NCBI RefSeq assembly: GCF_020523965.1
Contig: NZ_JAJAPX010000002.1
Span: forward strand, 620,001 to 684,000
Reading direction: 5' to 3'
DNA: 64,000 nt
DNA from: Neotamlana sargassicola
Lineage (GTDB): Bacteria > Bacteroidota > Bacteroidia > Flavobacteriales > Flavobacteriaceae
In this document: piece by piece, positions 52,436-61,837 of the stretch
How positions within the stretch are numbered: position 1 is the first letter of the stretch
How the letters are laid out: each line of letters starts with the position of its first letter
Program-made: the position numbers and the translations under genes
The notes under the pieces: generated by a model
Told to the model about the DNA's origin: nothing
The model's database searches: none
What the model saw: only the letters and a program-made list of their open reading frames with translations

Positions 52436-53242
52436 ATGAAAGTATTAGTAATTGGAGCAGGAAACATGGGGCTAACTTACGCCGAAGGCATGTCTAAATC
52501 AAAACTTCTTAAACGCAAGAATATTATGGTTTTAGATAAATCTGAAGAAAAGTTAGAAGCACTAAATCAAATAGATCATTTTGATGCTTTTAGCGATTTA
52601 AAAGATTGCGTACCCGAAGCAGATATTATTTTTGTAGCAGTAAAACCCTATCATGCCGAAGCTTTATTTAAAACTATAAAGCCTATGGTAAATAGCCAAC
52701 AAATCGTAATATCTATTATGGCAGGAGTTACCATTGCTTCAATAAAAGAGCACACTGGTTTACACAAAATAGTAAGAGCAATGCCAAATTTACCGGCAAA
52801 AATAGGTAAAGGTTTAACGTCTTACGTTATATCTCCAGAAGTGTCACGAATAGAAATGTTAACTGTAGAAAGTTTATTAGATACCACCGGGAAATCTTTA
52901 CAAGTAAGCAACGAAATGCGTATTGATGCTTCTACCGGAATAAGCGGTAGCGGACCAGCGTACGTGTTTTACTTTATGCAAAGTATGATGGAAGCTGCTA
53001 TGCAAATGGGCTTTTCAAAAAACGAATCTACCGTATTGGTGAGTCAGACATTTTCTGGTGCGGTTGAGCTTTTTAAGCAATCGAACTTATCGCCAAATTC
53101 TTGGATGGAGCGCGTAGCCTCAAAAGGAGGAACAACACGAGCAGCTTTAGACTCGATGGAAGATAACAATGTAAACGAATTAATAAAAGAAGCCGCTTTC
53201 GCTGCGTTTAACAGGGCAGTAGAACTTGGTAAAGAACATTAA
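52436..53242 (+). CDS. proC: Pyrroline-5-carboxylate reductase
   Basis: A 268-residue Rossmann enzyme. The N-terminus is VIGAGNMGLTYAEGM, with VAVKPYHAE, MAGVTIASI, AMPNLPAKIGKG, and the C-terminal signature STGISGSGPAYVFYFMQSM followed by SKGGTTRAAL. It makes proline from pyrroline-5-carboxylate with NAD(P)H. proB starts one base after the stop. Confidence 0.95.
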   Translation: MKVLVIGAGNMGLTYAEGMSKSKLLKRKNIMVLDKSEEKLEALNQIDHFDAFSDLKDCVPEADIIFVAVKPYHAEALFKTIKPMVNSQQIVISIMAGVTIASIKEHTGLHKIVRAMPNLPAKIGKGLTSYVISPEVSRIEMLTVESLLDTTGKSLQVSNEMRIDASTGISGSGPAYVFYFMQSMMEAAMQMGFSKNESTVLVSQTFSGAVELFKQSNLSPNSWMERVASKGGTTRAALDSMEDNNVNELIKEAAFAAFNRAVELGKEH

Positions 53243-53243
53243 A

Positions 53244-54014
53244 ATGTATAAAGAAAGAATTGTAATAAAAGTTGGTACAAATGTAATGACCAACAAAGAT
53301 AATCGAATTATAAAACCTGTTTTAGAAGGTCTTGTAAAGCAAATAGCAGAACTATACGAACGGGATATTATTTGTGTTTTAGTATCCTCTGGTTCTGTAA
53401 TAGCAGGAAAAGAGGTTTTAGGGAAGTCTAAAATTGAAGATAGAACCCAACGCAGACAAGTTTACTCTGCAATTGGGCAACCAAGAATGATGCGACTTTA
53501 CTATGGTATTTTTCATGATTATGGTATGAAGTGTGCCCAAGTTTTACCAACAAAAAACGATTTTAAAGCTGGTGTACATCGCGAAAACATGAGAAGCTGT
53601 TACGAAGGTTTACTCTCGGAAGGCGTAATTCCTGTAGCTAATGAGGACGATGCTGTTTCTGTTACAAACTCTATGTTTAGCGATAATGATGAACTTGCAA
53701 GTTTAATTGCTGAATTAATTAATGCAGATAAATTAATTATTTTAACAGATATTGATGGACTTTACGATGGACACCCGGAAGAAGCTGATAGCGATGTGAT
53801 TAGAACAGTAAATCCCAACGAAAATCTTGCAAAATACATTAAGGATAGCGGAAAAACCGAAGGCGAAGGTCGTGGCGGTATGGGATCAAAATTAGGTTTT
53901 GCACAAAAAACTGCAGCTAAAAATATTCCAACATTTATAGCAAATGGTAAAAACCCAAATACAATTATCGATATTATTGAAGGAAAATCTATTGGTACAA
54001 AAGTAGCTTTATAG
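53244..54014 (+). CDS. proB: Glutamate 5-kinase (kinase domain only)
   Basis: The ATG at 53244 gives 256 residues; a TTG at 53226 in frame overlaps proC and is less likely. The amino-acid kinase fold shows RIVIKVGTNVM, VSSGSVIAGKE, NEDDAVSVT, ILTDIDGLYDG and GRGGMGSKLGFAQ. The C-terminal PUA domain of E. coli ProB is absent, as in many Bacteroidota. It catalyses the first step of proline synthesis. proA is not in the window. Confidence 0.94.
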   Translation: MYKERIVIKVGTNVMTNKDNRIIKPVLEGLVKQIAELYERDIICVLVSSGSVIAGKEVLGKSKIEDRTQRRQVYSAIGQPRMMRLYYGIFHDYGMKCAQVLPTKNDFKAGVHRENMRSCYEGLLSEGVIPVANEDDAVSVTNSMFSDNDELASLIAELINADKLIILTDIDGLYDGHPEEADSDVIRTVNPNENLAKYIKDSGKTEGEGRGGMGSKLGFAQKTAAKNIPTFIANGKNPNTIIDIIEGKSIGTKVAL

Positions 54015-54019
54015 CTGCT

Positions 54020-54619
54020 TTAGCAATTTTTGTATTTATCATGTAAACCTATGTTATTTAATATCATAGGTTTTATTTTTTCTAATCGGGTTTGTTTGGT
54101 AGCTTCTCGTTTGGCGCTTTCAATATATTCGCAGTATTCTCGTTGTTTGCCAGGTGTTAAGTTTTTAAATGCAGCGTTTAGTTTGTCGCTATTGGTTAAT
54201 TCGGTTTTTAATTCAATAGGAATTGTTACAGTTTTACCTTTGCGCTCAGGTTTAATTTCTTTACCTAATTTTTGGTTTTCAATAGCTTCTTTTACATAAT
54301 CCAGAACCAGGTTTTTGCTTATGTCTTCAACGGTTTCAAAACGCATTTGTCGTAGTGCTTTTGTTTTGTTTTCTTGCGCATTAATCAAAATTTTTGCTTC
54401 ATCTTTTAAAAATACACCATTAAAAAACCAAATACCAAAATGGTTTTTAAAAGCGCCTAAACCAATAACATTTTTGCCATTTACCGTGTAAACAGGAGCA
54501 CTCCATTTAATGGTTTCTTCAACTTCGGTAGATAAAATAAGGGTTCTTAAAAGCGTTAATGCTTCAGCGAAGTTTGGGTGATTTTCTATGTATTCCTCTA
54601 CAGATGTTGGTTTTTTCAT
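54020..54619 (-). CDS. YdeI/OmpD-associated-like protein (DUF1801)
   Basis: A 199-residue protein. The N-terminal DUF1801 half has YIENHPNFAEALTLLR, EETIKWSAPVYT and GIWFFNGVFL. The C-terminal YdeI half has TPGKQREYCEYIESAKREAT, a helical segment shared with Bacillus YdeI. The biochemical role is unknown. The end of the gene contains a hairpin that serves as terminator for proB on the opposite strand. Confidence 0.85.
   Translation of the reverse strand: MKKPTSVEEYIENHPNFAEALTLLRTLILSTEVEETIKWSAPVYTVNGKNVIGLGAFKNHFGIWFFNGVFLKDEAKILINAQENKTKALRQMRFETVEDISKNLVLDYVKEAIENQKLGKEIKPERKGKTVTIPIELKTELTNSDKLNAAFKNLTPGKQREYCEYIESAKREATKQTRLEKIKPMILNNIGLHDKYKNC
54045..54080 (+). terminator. Terminator of proB within the convergent gene
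   Basis: AAACCTATG (54045-54053) and CATAGGTTT (54065-54073) form a stem followed by TATTTTTT. It lies inside the 3' coding end of the minus-strand gene. Confidence 0.75.
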
Positions 54620-54627
54620 ACTAACAA

Positions 54628-55866
54628 CTATGCTTTAACTGCGGTTAACTCAGCAATTTTACAAATAACTTCGGTGGCTTTAATCATACTTTCTACCGGA
54701 ACATATTCGTAACGTCCATGAAAATTATGTCCGCCAGCAAAAATATTAGGGCATGGTAAACCCATATAGCTTAGTTGAGAACCATCGGTGCCGCCACGAA
54801 TAGGTTTTATAATAGGTTCTATATCTATTTGCTTCATGGCTTCTTCGGCAATATCAACAATATGCATAACAGGCTCAATTTTTTCCTTCATATTAAAATA
54901 TTGATCTGTAATAACGGTTTCAATAACTTCTTTACCATATTGCGAGTTTAGCTCATTGGTAAGTTTTACCATAACTTCTTTTCTAGCCTCGAAATGCATT
55001 TTATCGTGGTCTCGAATTATATAATGCAATTTAGTTTCTTCAACATTACCGTTAATATTATGTAGATGGAAAAAGCCTTGATAATCTTCAGTATGTTCTG
55101 GAGTTTCAATTCTAGGTAATGAGTTTATAAATTCTTGAGCGATGTACATGGAGTTCACCAATTTATCTTTGGCATAACCAGGGTGTACAATTTTACCTTT
55201 TATAGTTACCACAGCGCCTGCAGCATTAAAATTTTCGTATTCTAATTCGCCAATTTGGCTGCCGTCCATGGTGTATGCCCAATCGGCTCCAAATTTTTTA
55301 ACATCAAATTTATGAGCGCCACGACCAATTTCTTCATCTGGTGTAAAGCCAACTCTAATTTTTCCGTGTTTTATTTCAGGGTGATTAATTAAGTATTCCA
55401 TAGCCGAAATTATTTCACAAATTCCAGCTTTATCATCGGCACCTAAAAGGGTAGTGCCGTCGGTTGTAATTATAGTTTGATTTTTGTATTGTAATAAATC
55501 TTCAAAATAATCTGGCGATAAAACAATATTTTCAGCTTCATTTAAAACAATGTCTTTGCCATCGTATTTTTCAATAATTTGAGGATTTACGTTGGCTCCT
55601 GTAAAATCTGGAGACGTATCAAAATGAGAAATAAAACCAATGGTTGGTACCTCGTGTTCCACGTTGCTTGGTAAGGTTGCCATGATGTAGGCGTTCTTAT
55701 CAATCTCGACATCTTGCATGCCAATAGTTTTAAGTTCTTCAACAAGTTTATTAGCTAAATCCCATTGTTTTTCGGTGCTTGGTGTAGTGTTCGATGTGGG
55801 GTCAGATTCGGTATCAACAGTTACGTAACTTATAAAGCGTTTTATAATATGGTCTTTTGAAATCAT
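54628..55866 (-). CDS. pepT: Peptidase T (tripeptide aminopeptidase)
   Basis: A 412-residue M20B metallopeptidase. The zinc-binding motifs are [30 protein letters not shown] and the late [12 protein letters not shown]. Length equals that of PepT. It removes N-terminal residues of tripeptides in the cytoplasm. It lies 8 bases upstream of the YdeI-like gene, so the two are likely co-transcribed. Confidence 0.95.
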   Translation of the reverse strand: MISKDHIIKRFISYVTVDTESDPTSNTTPSTEKQWDLANKLVEELKTIGMQDVEIDKNAYIMATLPSNVEHEVPTIGFISHFDTSPDFTGANVNPQIIEKYDGKDIVLNEAENIVLSPDYFEDLLQYKNQTIITTDGTTLLGADDKAGICEIISAMEYLINHPEIKHGKIRVGFTPDEEIGRGAHKFDVKKFGADWAYTMDGSQIGELEYENFNAAGAVVTIKGKIVHPGYAKDKLVNSMYIAQEFINSLPRIETPEHTEDYQGFFHLHNINGNVEETKLHYIIRDHDKMHFEARKEVMVKLTNELNSQYGKEVIETVITDQYFNMKEKIEPVMHIVDIAEEAMKQIDIEPIIKPIRGGTDGSQLSYMGLPCPNIFAGGHNFHGRYEYVPVESMIKATEVICKIAELTAVKA

Positions 55867-55952
55867 GCTGTTTTTCGATTGGGTTAGGTGAAGAAATTAT
55901 CAGTTATTTTCGTGGTACTAAAATACAATTATTAATTTTTTGTGTTTAGTAA

Positions 55953-55983
55953 TTGGTTGATTTTTTATTTACACTTACTTTTG
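55953..55983 (+). promoter_or_regulatory. Promoter of pyrD
   Basis: TTG (55953-55955), a 20-base spacer and TACTTTTG (55976-55983) match the Bacteroidota consensus. The ATG at 55998 is 14 bases on, so the leader is very short. Confidence 0.75.
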
Positions 55984-55997
55984 CACAAACCATACAG

Positions 55998-57035
55998 ATG
56001 TACAAACAATTACTTCGTCCGTTATTTTTTCAATTCGATCCAGAAAAAATTCATCATTTTACCTTTTCATTAATAAAATCGACCTCTAAAATACCTGGTA
56101 TTCCGTCACTTTTTAAAAGTTTATATGTTATCGAAGATGAGCGATTAGAACGCAAATTGTTTGGATTAAAATTTAAAAATCCTGTTGGGTTGGCAGCGGG
56201 TTTCGATAAAAACGCAGTGTTGTATAATGAATTAGCGAATTTTGGTTTTGGTTTTATAGAAATTGGTACGGTAACTCCAAAAGGACAAGCTGGAAATCCT
56301 AAAAAACGATTATTTAGGCTAAAGGATGATAAAGGTATTATTAACCGAATGGGTTTTAATAACGAAGGATTGGAAGCCGCTATTTCTCAACTAAAAAAGA
56401 ATAAGGGTAAATTAATTATTGGGGGAAATATTGGTAAAAATACCCAAACAAAACCCGAAGATTATACCAATGATTATTTAGAGTGTTTTAATGCATTGCA
56501 TCCTTACGTTGATTATTTTGTACTTAATGTAAGCTGCCCAAATGTTGGTAGTCATGCTAAATTAAACGATAAAGATTATTTAGAGGAATTAATTGCAGCT
56601 GTACAAAAGGCTAACAATACTTTTGATTTACAAAAACCTATTTTACTTAAAATTGCACCCGATTTAAACAATAATCAATTAGATGAAATTGTTGATTTGG
56701 TTAAAGAAACTAATCTTGATGGTGTAATTGCTAGTAATACATCAACAGATAGAAGTCATTTAAAAGCTTCAAAGGAGCGATTAGAAGAAATTGGTAATGG
56801 TGGTTTAAGCGGACAACCTATTAAAGATAAAAGTACGGGCGTAATTAAATACCTTTCAGAAAAAAGTAATAAGTCTTTTCCAATAATTGGAGTTGGTGGT
56901 ATTCATTCTGCTAAAGATGCTCTAGAAAAAATTGAAGCTGGTGCCGATTTAGTTCAAATTTATACTGGCTTTATTTACGAAGGGCCAAGTTTAATTAAGC
57001 AAATAAATAAGGCTATTTTAAAGTCTACTATTTAA
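55998..57035 (+). CDS. pyrD: Dihydroorotate dehydrogenase, quinone type (class 2)
   Basis: The ATG at 55998 (345 residues, [20 protein letters not shown]) is the standard start; the 15 residues upstream overlap the promoter. The N-terminal amphipathic helix binds the membrane quinone. [27 protein letters not shown] (catalytic Ser), NTSTDR and IGVGGIHSA are class 2 signatures. It oxidises dihydroorotate in pyrimidine synthesis. It overlaps the convergent protease gene by 8 bases. Confidence 0.95.
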   Translation: MYKQLLRPLFFQFDPEKIHHFTFSLIKSTSKIPGIPSLFKSLYVIEDERLERKLFGLKFKNPVGLAAGFDKNAVLYNELANFGFGFIEIGTVTPKGQAGNPKKRLFRLKDDKGIINRMGFNNEGLEAAISQLKKNKGKLIIGGNIGKNTQTKPEDYTNDYLECFNALHPYVDYFVLNVSCPNVGSHAKLNDKDYLEELIAAVQKANNTFDLQKPILLKIAPDLNNNQLDEIVDLVKETNLDGVIASNTSTDRSHLKASKERLEEIGNGGLSGQPIKDKSTGVIKYLSEKSNKSFPIIGVGGIHSAKDALEKIEAGADLVQIYTGFIYEGPSLIKQINKAILKSTI

Positions 57036-58176
57036 TGAATTTTTTAACGACGCTATTGTACGCATCGTTTAAAGAAATTAAGTAGCTTCCTGCAGGTAAT
57101 TGATTTACATCTATTTCGGCCGAAGATAATTCGCCTCTTAATACTATTTGGCCTTGTAAATTCGAAATTCTATAATTTACAGCGCTTTCAAACGATGTTA
57201 AATTAAATTTTAGTGTACCCCCGGAAACAGGATTGGGGTAAATACGAATCTCAGAAAGTACATTTACGCCAGATAAGTTTAAATCATCTGTAGCAAAATC
57301 TTCTTTAACTAATTTATAATAGGCATACATTCTTGCAAATTGCTCGTTCGAGAATTGTGATCTACAAGATTTATTTGCGTAAGACATGATATTTGCAGTA
57401 TCTGGTGCATACATATCTCCATTTGTGTCTATTAATCCGCCAATATAGTTACAATTAGCATCTAAATTCTGGGCATTTAAACCAGGATCTGCAGGTGTAT
57501 CGCAAATACCATCGCCATCTGTATCGCAGTTGCTTCCATCAACCAATTCAGTTGTATTTCCATTGTCGCTCCAGCCGTGTGTGTGAACCAGTGAAAAAAT
57601 ATGCCCAATTTCATGAGCTAACGTCGATGAGTTTGTCGCGCAACTTGATTTCATTGCAATTACATTAAAACGTTCTTCTGTAAAACCACATATGCTTTCT
57701 CCAGAGCTGTTTTCTAAAAAATCAATGAAATAAATATTAATTGCTTTTGTTGAGTAATTACTGCTTAACAAAGATTGCTCATTGCCTTTTTTAAAATGAT
57801 AGAGTGCATCATTATTAATGTAATTTATACCTTCATAAAGGTAAAAACTCATAGAGGCATTTTTGTAAATTTCGTTTAAATTTTCAATAGCATCATCTAA
57901 ATCATTGGCATGAAAGTCTGAAGCGCCATTCGAGGTCCGTATAATATGAGCCTTTATTGGGATATAATTTAATTCAGTTTTAGTTGAAGAACCTTTTGCT
58001 GTTTTAATATTGAAAGCAGTTTCATATTTTTCAAGGTCAGGTCTTAAGCTTTTATAGTATGCTGCACGTTCGTTTGAAATTGTAGTGCCACAAAAACTTT
58101 GCGCCAACGCAAACGTTGAGCTCAGTAGAAGTAAGATACAAGAGAATAATATGTTTATTGCTTTGGGACTTTGCAT
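57028..58176 (-). CDS. Secreted M43-type (pappalysin-like) metalloprotease with T9SS sorting domain
   Basis: A 382-residue exported protein: a signal peptide (about 1-25, [19 protein letters not shown]), a zincin domain with [11 protein letters not shown] (extended zinc motif HExxHxxxxxH) and a downstream Met-turn ([14 protein letters not shown]), characteristic of M43. The last 75 residues form a type A T9SS C-terminal domain ([11 protein letters not shown] ... [10 protein letters not shown] ... KKFIK). It should be secreted through the type IX system. The calcium-like DTDGDGICD segment near 225 is also typical. It stands alone. Confidence 0.92.
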   Translation of the reverse strand: MQSPKAINILFSCILLLLSSTFALAQSFCGTTISNERAAYYKSLRPDLEKYETAFNIKTAKGSSTKTELNYIPIKAHIIRTSNGASDFHANDLDDAIENLNEIYKNASMSFYLYEGINYINNDALYHFKKGNEQSLLSSNYSTKAINIYFIDFLENSSGESICGFTEERFNVIAMKSSCATNSSTLAHEIGHIFSLVHTHGWSDNGNTTELVDGSNCDTDGDGICDTPADPGLNAQNLDANCNYIGGLIDTNGDMYAPDTANIMSYANKSCRSQFSNEQFARMYAYYKLVKEDFATDDLNLSGVNVLSEIRIYPNPVSGGTLKFNLTSFESAVNYRISNLQGQIVLRGELSSAEIDVNQLPAGSYLISLNDAYNSVVKKFIK

Positions 58177-58440
58177 ACATCAAAGTTAAGCGGCAGTTAT
58201 TGTTTTGTGAAAAAAAGACGATAAAACCATATAATACTCGTTTAAAGTATTAAATGCTAAGTTTTTAGGTTAAATTGCAATTTGTTTTTATTGATTTTTT
58301 GTGATAATATTTAAAAATATGATGAATTAAAAGCTATAATAATAGGAATTTGATAATTGGTTGAAAATTTGGAAATTTGAGCTATTGTATTTTGTGAATT
58401 TAATAGCTTATATTTAACCGTATTTTTTTGAGTTATATTA

Positions 58441-59301
58441 ATGAGTAAAAGCATCAAAATAATTGAGTGTCCTCGCGATGCTATGCAAGGTATAAAAGCC
58501 TTTATTCCAACCGAGAAGAAAGTGCAGTATATACAGTCGTTGCTGCGTGTTGGTTTCGATACTATAGATTTTGGAAGTTTTGTATCGCCAAAAGCCATTC
58601 CTCAAATGGTTGATACGGCCGAAGTTTTATCTCAATTAAACTTAGAAAATACAACAAGTAAGTTGCTAGCCATTGTTGCCAATGTTAGGGGAGCACAAGA
58701 TGCTTCAAAGCATAAAGCTATTAATTATCTCGGATATCCATTTTCTATTTCCGAAAACTTCCAAATGCGTAATACGCATAAAACAATTGCTCAATCGGTC
58801 GATACCCTAAGCAAAATTTTAAATATCGCAGTTAAAACCAACAAAGAAGTGGTGGTTTATATTTCTATGGGGTTTGGTAATCCTTACGGCGATCCTTGGA
58901 ATGTTGATATTGTTGGCGAGTGGACTGAAAAATTAGCAAAAATGGGCGTAAATATTATTTCGTTAAGCGATACTATTGGTAGTTCTACACCAGAATCTAT
59001 TAATTATTTGTTTTCAAATTTAATTCCCAATTATAAAAATATTGAATTTGGTGCACATTTACATACAGCACCAAATTTATGGCACGAAAAGGTTGATGCG
59101 GCGTACAATGCGGGTTGCAAGCGTTTCGATGGCGCTATAAAGGGCTATGGTGGCTGCCCAATGGCAAAAGATGAACTTACCGGAAATATGCCAACAGAAA
59201 AACTATTATCCTACTTCACAGCAAAACATGTTAATAATTTGGATGCCATGAGTTTTGAAAGTGCTTACAACGAGGCGTTGAAAATTTTCAATAAACTTTA
59301 A
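58441..59301 (+). CDS. Hydroxymethylglutaryl-CoA lyase
   Basis: A 286-residue TIM-barrel lyase of the HMGL-like family. IECPRDAMQGIKAFIP carries the metal and catalytic residues, HLHTAPN the metal-binding histidines, and AIKGYGGCPMAKDELTGN the flexible loop with the catalytic Cys. It cleaves HMG-CoA to acetyl-CoA and acetoacetate, the last step of leucine degradation. It stands alone, without other leucine genes beside it. Confidence 0.9.
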   Translation: MSKSIKIIECPRDAMQGIKAFIPTEKKVQYIQSLLRVGFDTIDFGSFVSPKAIPQMVDTAEVLSQLNLENTTSKLLAIVANVRGAQDASKHKAINYLGYPFSISENFQMRNTHKTIAQSVDTLSKILNIAVKTNKEVVVYISMGFGNPYGDPWNVDIVGEWTEKLAKMGVNIISLSDTIGSSTPESINYLFSNLIPNYKNIEFGAHLHTAPNLWHEKVDAAYNAGCKRFDGAIKGYGGCPMAKDELTGNMPTEKLLSYFTAKHVNNLDAMSFESAYNEALKIFNKL

Positions 59302-59311
59302 AAGTTTAACA

Positions 59312-59399
59312 TTTATTTAGATTAATTAAAAATTTTCTTTTTTAATAGAGAAGTGCATATTATATTTGCTACGAATTATTTTAAATTAATCTAAATAAA
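59312..59399. promoter_or_regulatory. Perfect inverted repeat flanking the promoter of the imelysin operon
   Basis: Arms TTTATTTAGATTAATT (59312-59327) and AATTAATCTAAATAAA (59384-59399) are exact reverse complements. The spacer holds TATATTTG (59361-59368), a perfect -7 element. Each arm also lies in a near-palindromic box close to TTTAGATTAATCTAAA (59316-59331 and 59380-59395). The layout fits a metal-dependent repressor with two operators. Confidence 0.7.
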
Positions 59400-59405
59400 C
59401 CGAAA

Positions 59406-60605
59406 ATGAAAAAGATTGTTTTAAGCGCTCTTGTTTTAGGGAGTTTCTTTGTATCCTGTTCTAACGACGATAATGGTGGTGATTCTGGAGTAGTAGCTCC
59501 TGCATCTTATGCTTTCACTAGAGATGGTGAATCTACAGTAGATTTTAATGGACAAACCACTAGAATTTTAATGGGAGAGGAGTTTTTACCAGCTTTAATG
59601 GAAACCAGCAATACCGAAGCACTTTTAGATGCTATGTTTGCTCATGCTGAAGGAGAAAGCGATTTTAGCGATGCCGATTTAAATGCCTCAGATAAAAATA
59701 TTAGAAGTAAAACAGCGGCTTCAACCGATTATTTTTCTGCAAACACAACAGATGCAAGCGCTATTAAAGCAGAGTTCGACTCTTGGATTGCAGCACAAGT
59801 TGATGAAGTTTTCCCTAATTGGGATACCGATGCTGTTTCTGGTACTGCTGGTAAAATTCAAGAAGCTGGTGGTGGTTCTACACGATATGTAAGCGCTAAA
59901 GGTTTAGAGTACAACCAAGCAATAAATAAAGGTTTAATAGGAGCTTTAATGGTAGATCAAGCTTTAAACAACTATTTAAGTCCTGCGGTTTTAGATGCAG
60001 GAACAAATGTAGCAGATAATGATGCCGATGTTGTTGCCGATGGAAAATCGTATACAAACATGGAGCATAAATGGGACGAAGCTTACGGTTATGTTTATGG
60101 TTTAAACGCCGATGCAGCTAATCCTAATGCAGATTTAGGTGCAGATAGTTTCTTAAATAAATATATTGGTAGAGTAGAAGGCGACGAAGACTTTGCAGGA
60201 ATTGCAGACGATATTTACCAAGCCTTTAAACTGGGTAGAGCTGCAATTGTAGCTAAAAATTACGATGTTAGAGATGCTCAAGCTGAAATTATTAAAGAAA
60301 AAATATCTGAAGTTATTGGTATAAGAGCTGTTTATTACCTATTACAAGGAAAAATAAATTTAGGTGTAGATTATGCTTCTGCATTTCACGATTTATCTGA
60401 AGGTTTTGGTTTTATTTATAGCTTACAGTTTACAAGACAACCAAATTCAGAAGAGCCATATTTTACTAAAGCAGAAGTAGATGCTTTTATTGCAACCCTA
60501 ACAGAAGGTAATGGTTTCTGGGATATTTCTACCGACGACTTAGATGCTATGGCTACAGAAATTGCCTCTCGTTTTAACTTTACAACAGAGCAAGCTGAAA
60601 GTTAA
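59406..60605 (+). CDS. DUF4856 lipoprotein of the imelysin operon
   Basis: A 399-residue lipoprotein with a lipobox (GSFFVSC) and an acidic tether (SNDDNGGDSG). YAFTRDGESTVDFNGQTTRI is the DUF4856 signature, and the rest is helical. DUF4856 genes occur beside imelysin genes in Bacteroidota and are thought to act in iron uptake, possibly as surface-exposed binding proteins. It is the first gene behind the operator-like repeat. A terminator-like stem lies between it and the imelysin gene. Confidence 0.85.
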   Translation: MKKIVLSALVLGSFFVSCSNDDNGGDSGVVAPASYAFTRDGESTVDFNGQTTRILMGEEFLPALMETSNTEALLDAMFAHAEGESDFSDADLNASDKNIRSKTAASTDYFSANTTDASAIKAEFDSWIAAQVDEVFPNWDTDAVSGTAGKIQEAGGGSTRYVSAKGLEYNQAINKGLIGALMVDQALNNYLSPAVLDAGTNVADNDADVVADGKSYTNMEHKWDEAYGYVYGLNADAANPNADLGADSFLNKYIGRVEGDEDFAGIADDIYQAFKLGRAAIVAKNYDVRDAQAEIIKEKISEVIGIRAVYYLLQGKINLGVDYASAFHDLSEGFGFIYSLQFTRQPNSEEPYFTKAEVDAFIATLTEGNGFWDISTDDLDAMATEIASRFNFTTEQAES

Positions 60606-60633
60606 TTCACTTACATAATAAATGAACTTTTTT

Positions 60634-60680
60634 AAGTTGCTGTTGTATTAATTTACAATAGCAACTTTTAGTATTTTTGT
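60634..60680 (+). terminator. Intercistronic hairpin with T-rich tail
   Basis: AAGTTGCT and AGCAACTT form the outer stem, with TTGTA/TACAA inside, followed by TTAGTATTTTTG. It lies between the DUF4856 and imelysin genes and may reduce downstream expression. Confidence 0.7.
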
Positions 60681-60695
60681 AAAAAAAAAGTAAAA

Positions 60696-61784
60696 ATGAA
60701 AAAAATTATTCTAGGAACTATAATTGTTGGCTTCATAATAGCTTGTAGTTCTTCATCTGGTGGCAGTGGAGGAACTACCGATAATTACGACAGAAGCGCG
60801 CTTCTTGTAAATTTAGCCGATAATATTATTATTCCAGCCTTTCAAGATTTAGAAACTGAGCTTTCTACTTTAACAGAAGCTAAAAACAATTTTGTAACTA
60901 CCCCAAACCAAGCCAATTTAGAGGTTTTAAGAGCATCTTGGTTAACTGCTTATACAGCATGGCAGTATGTGGAAATGTTTGATATCGGTGAAGCAGAAAC
61001 TACGCTTTATGGTTTCCAAATGAATATTTACCCAGCAAATATTGACGATATTTCTGCAAATATAAATTCTGGTTCTTACGATTTAACACATTCAAACAAC
61101 AACGATGCCGTTGGTTTTCCTGCTGTAGATTATATGATATATGGTTTAGCCGATAACGATGCCGATATATTAACGTTTTACCAAAGTGAAAACTATACAA
61201 GTTATCTTTCAGATTTAATAGATCAAATGGAAAGCTTAACATCAAGTGTTTTAACAAACTGGACTAGTTCTTACCGTACTACCTTTGTAAGCCAAACAGG
61301 GAATACAGCAACAAGCTCTTTAAATAAATTTACAAACGATTTTATTTATTATTTCGAAAAAGGATTAAGAGCGAATAAATTTGGCATTCCAGCAGGCGTT
61401 TTTTCTACAGATCCTTTACCAGAAACAGTTGAAGCATTATATGCCAAAGCATTTTCAAAAGATTTAGCTTTAGAAGCTTTAAGTGCTGTTGAAGCTGTTT
61501 TTTATGGTGATGCATTTTCAGGAAGTGGTTCTGGTGAAAGTTTTAAAAGCTATTTAATTAGCTTAGATAGAGCAGATTTAGTAACCGAAATTACAACTAA
61601 GTTTGAAGATGCCAGAGAAAAAATTGAAGCTTTAGATGATAGTTTTTACGATCAAATAAATACTGATAATACAAAAATGACTGAAGCTTATGATGCGTTA
61701 CAGTTATTGGTGGTATCTTTTAAAGTTGATATGTTACAAGCCTTCGATATTAGCGTTGATTATGTTGATGCCGATGGCGATTAA
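60696..61784 (+). CDS. Imelysin-family lipoprotein, iron-uptake-like
   Basis: A 362-residue lipoprotein (lipobox IIACS, then SSSGGSGG) that is mostly helical, with two four-helix bundles as known for imelysin/IrpA proteins. YTAWQYVEMFDIGEAE and the metal-site-like segment NNNDAVGFPAVDYMIYG are present. The family includes EfeO and Psp-type iron proteins, but direct metal binding is not shown for many. It is the second gene of the set, between DUF4856 and HTTM genes. Confidence 0.88.
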   Translation: MKKIILGTIIVGFIIACSSSSGGSGGTTDNYDRSALLVNLADNIIIPAFQDLETELSTLTEAKNNFVTTPNQANLEVLRASWLTAYTAWQYVEMFDIGEAETTLYGFQMNIYPANIDDISANINSGSYDLTHSNNNDAVGFPAVDYMIYGLADNDADILTFYQSENYTSYLSDLIDQMESLTSSVLTNWTSSYRTTFVSQTGNTATSSLNKFTNDFIYYFEKGLRANKFGIPAGVFSTDPLPETVEALYAKAFSKDLALEALSAVEAVFYGDAFSGSGSGESFKSYLISLDRADLVTEITTKFEDAREKIEALDDSFYDQINTDNTKMTEAYDALQLLVVSFKVDMLQAFDISVDYVDADGD

Positions 61785-61803
61785 TTTTTAAAATATTTTA
61801 ATT

Positions 61804-61833
61804 AAAGGTTGCTTAAAAGCAACCTTTTTTTGT
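61804..61833 (+). terminator. Strong terminator 5 bases before the HTTM gene
   Basis: AAAGGTTGCTT and AAGCAACCTTT form an 11-bp stem followed by TTTTG. It sits immediately upstream of the ATG at 61838. Confidence 0.85.
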
Positions 61834-61837
61834 TAAA

